NCBI GenBank assembly: GCA_016868515.1
Contig: VGGM01000065.1
Span: 1 to 7,473, forward strand
Length of the DNA stretch: 7,473 bases
Direction: 5' to 3'
Origin: Bacteroidota bacterium
Lineage (GTDB): Bacteria > Bacteroidota > Bacteroidia > Bacteroidales > VadinHA17
The translations under genes were made by a program, and so were the position numbers. The notes under the pieces are model-generated. The model saw only the letters and a list, made by a program, of their open reading frames with translations, was not told where the DNA came from and made no database searches. Within the stretch, counting starts at the first letter, position 1; the number at the start of each line of letters is the position of its first letter. This document shows positions 6,254 through 7,473 of this stretch, piece by piece.

Positions 6254-7168
6254 ATGAAAGATATGCAGATAGTACCCCCGTTCCTGAAAAATGGCGACAC
6301 GGTTGCAATTGTTTCGCCTTCGGGCGTGGTGGAACCGGGGCCTGTTGAAAGTGCGACAGATTTAATCCGCAAATGGGGCCTGAATGTCATTCACGGGCAG
6401 AGCATTCTGGCTGTGGCCGGCACTTTTGCCGGAACCGATGAGCAGCGGATCAGCGACCTGCAGAAGGCGGTTAACAACCCCATGGTGAAGGCAATTATCT
6501 GCACCAGGGGCGGGTACGGCTTAAGCCGCATTATTGACAGGATTGATTTTTCGCCACTGGCAGCGTCGCCGAAATGGATTGTCGGATACAGTGACATAAC
6601 GGTAATGCATCTGTGGGTTTCGGCTCTTTATGGCATTGCCACAATACACGGGGAGATGCCTCTGAATTACCGCAACCCTGAAAAGAGTGCACGTTCGGTT
6701 ACCTCTGTCCGCGATCTTCTTTTCGGCAGGGAAACGACATATGAGTGGGAAGGCCATATTACTAGGCCGGCATCTGCACGAGGCATTGTTACCGGCGGAA
6801 ACCTGGCACTTATGTACAGCCTGTCGGGCACAATTGGCCGGCCCGATACCGACGGAAAGGTACTTTTCATTGAGGATACTGGAGAGTATTACTACAGTGT
6901 TGACCGAATGCTTCATTCACTCAGGCTGTCGGGCATGATCAGCAATCTGGCAGCCCTGCTGGTGGGCGATTTTGGCGATTTGCGCGACAGTACAGTTCCT
7001 TTCGGAAAGTCAGTGAAGGAAATCGTTGATGATGTTACAGCGGATTTTGATTACCCTGTTTACCATGGTTTTCCGGCAGGACACTGCCCCGACAATGTTG
7101 CATTTTTCCTCGGCAGGGAGGCCCTCCTTTCGGCTGATGGAACCATGCTCAGGATGGAATACCCGTGA
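6254..7168 (+). CDS. ldcA: Murein LD-carboxypeptidase (peptidase family S66)
   Basis: This 304-residue protein has normal length for LdcA. It cleaves the L,D bond between diaminopimelate and the terminal D-Ala of murein tetrapeptides during wall recycling. There is no signal peptide, which fits the cytoplasmic form. The N-terminal domain (1 to about 130) has LKNGDTVAIVSPSG, the conserved AIICTRGGYG (80-89) and VGYSDITVMH (110-119) with nucleophile Ser113. The C-terminal domain has RGIVTGGNLALM (176-187), VLFIEDTGE (203-211) with Glu207, and VYHGFPAGH (269-277) with His277, completing the Ser-Glu-His triad of the family. The start at 6254 is chosen by position relative to family N-termini; an in-frame ATG three codons later is possible, and neither has a clear Shine-Dalgarno. 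It diverges from metG and converges on the alanine dehydrogenase gene with a 4-bp gap. Confidence 0.95.
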   Translation: MKDMQIVPPFLKNGDTVAIVSPSGVVEPGPVESATDLIRKWGLNVIHGQSILAVAGTFAGTDEQRISDLQKAVNNPMVKAIICTRGGYGLSRIIDRIDFSPLAASPKWIVGYSDITVMHLWVSALYGIATIHGEMPLNYRNPEKSARSVTSVRDLLFGRETTYEWEGHITRPASARGIVTGGNLALMYSLSGTIGRPDTDGKVLFIEDTGEYYYSVDRMLHSLRLSGMISNLAALLVGDFGDLRDSTVPFGKSVKEIVDDVTADFDYPVYHGFPAGHCPDNVAFFLGREALLSADGTMLRMEYP

Positions 7169-7172
7169 GCCA

Positions 7173-7473
7173 TCAGAATGCTGCCAGCAGCAGGTCAATA
7201 TCCTTCGAAAGGATTCCGAACTTTTGCCCCAGTGTTTCGTTGGTCAGGATGCCATTATAGATATAGACTCCGTTGCGGAGGCCGTGATCGTTTTTAAGCA
7301 TTGGTGTAATGCCTCCTGAGTCGGCCAGGGTTTGCAGCAGTGGTGAGAATATGTTGCTGAGGGCAATGGTAGCTGTCCGGGCCACCCTCGACGGCAGGTT
7401 CCATGCCGAGAAGTGGATTACTCCGTGCTTGATGTAGACGGGGTCCTGCAACTCGCGGCACTCAGTGGTCTCA
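7173..7473 (-). CDS. ald: Alanine dehydrogenase, C-terminal part only
   Basis: This is the last 99 complete codons of a gene that enters from the right window edge and ends at TGA 7175-7173. The frame is open to the edge, so no start lies in the window. The residues IKHGVIHFSAWNLPSRVART-ATIALSNIF match the C-terminal region of the alanine dehydrogenase/transhydrogenase family. The WNLPSRVART segment corresponds to the ANMPGAVPRTST loop of classical alanine dehydrogenases, which contacts NAD. NGILTN (about 35 residues before the end) fits the NGxLTN motif near the C-terminus of Ald. The enzyme interconverts L-alanine and pyruvate plus ammonia with NAD in the cytoplasm. The fragment resembles the Bacteroidota version rather than the Bacillus one. 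An NAD(P) transhydrogenase alpha subunit is less likely because it lacks the NGxLTN tail. Confidence 0.88.
   Translation of the reverse strand, partial: ETTECRELQDPVYIKHGVIHFSAWNLPSRVARTATIALSNIFSPLLQTLADSGGITPMLKNDHGLRNGVYIYNGILTNETLGQKFGILSKDIDLLLAAF

Noticed and set aside
6521..6916. A 131-codon open frame on the minus strand
   Set aside because: It is antisense to ldcA over the catalytic serine and glutamate region, with no domain and no ribosome site.
7179..7192. TGCTG-CCAG-CAGCA as a terminator for ldcA
   Set aside because: It is inside the 3' coding end of the alanine dehydrogenase gene, has no T-run, and arises from CTG/CAG-rich Leu-Ala codons.
1..7473. Mobile element, CRISPR array, tRNA or defence system
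   Set aside because: The window is almost fully covered by seven identified genes. I saw no terminal repeats, transposase, spaced repeats or tRNA-like folds.

Overview
The window looks like a chromosomal segment of a member of the Bacteroidota, probably Bacteroidales-like and with moderate GC. The evidence is the methionyl-tRNA synthetase, which has the [11 protein letters not shown] form of the KMSKS loop usual in that phylum, a HU-CCDC81/SPOR membrane protein of a kind known mainly from Bacteroidota, -7 promoter elements of the form TAnnTTTG, and few strong Shine-Dalgarno sites. This assignment rests on remembered family features, not on a search.

Region 1 (1-3024, minus strand) is the 5' part of a polysaccharide sugar-nucleotide operon. 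In transcription order it holds wbpE (aminotransferase), wbpD (N-acetyltransferase), wbpB (NAD-dependent oxidase of the Gfo/Idh/MocA family) and the first 109 codons of a nucleotide-sugar 6-dehydrogenase cut by the left window edge. The genes are packed with an ATGA overlap, a 27-bp gap and a TAATG overlap. Together they convert UDP-GlcNAc to UDP-2,3-diacetamido-2,3-dideoxy-D-glucuronate, a precursor for O-antigen or capsule. The 2-epimerase (WbpI type) that would give the mannuronate epimer is not in the window.

Region 2 (3025-4111, plus strand) is a 106-bp divergent promoter region followed by a gene for a HU-CCDC81 - transmembrane - SPOR protein, which plausibly links a cytoplasmic HU-like module to septal peptidoglycan.

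Region 3 (4117-6150, minus strand) is metG, convergent with the SPOR gene across only 5 bp. A 97-bp divergent region with candidate promoters separates it from region 4.

Region 4 (6254-7473) has ldcA, a cytoplasmic murein LD-carboxypeptidase, on the plus strand. It converges across 4 bp with the 3' end of an alanine dehydrogenase gene on the minus strand, cut by the right edge.

Nearly every base is coding. I see no mobile element, tRNA, rRNA, CRISPR array or clear phage gene. I did not find a convincing new system. The items most worth a second look are the HU/SPOR fusion, the TviB/WbpO-type dehydrogenase standing in for WbpA in the wbp pathway, and the repeats at the metG promoter.
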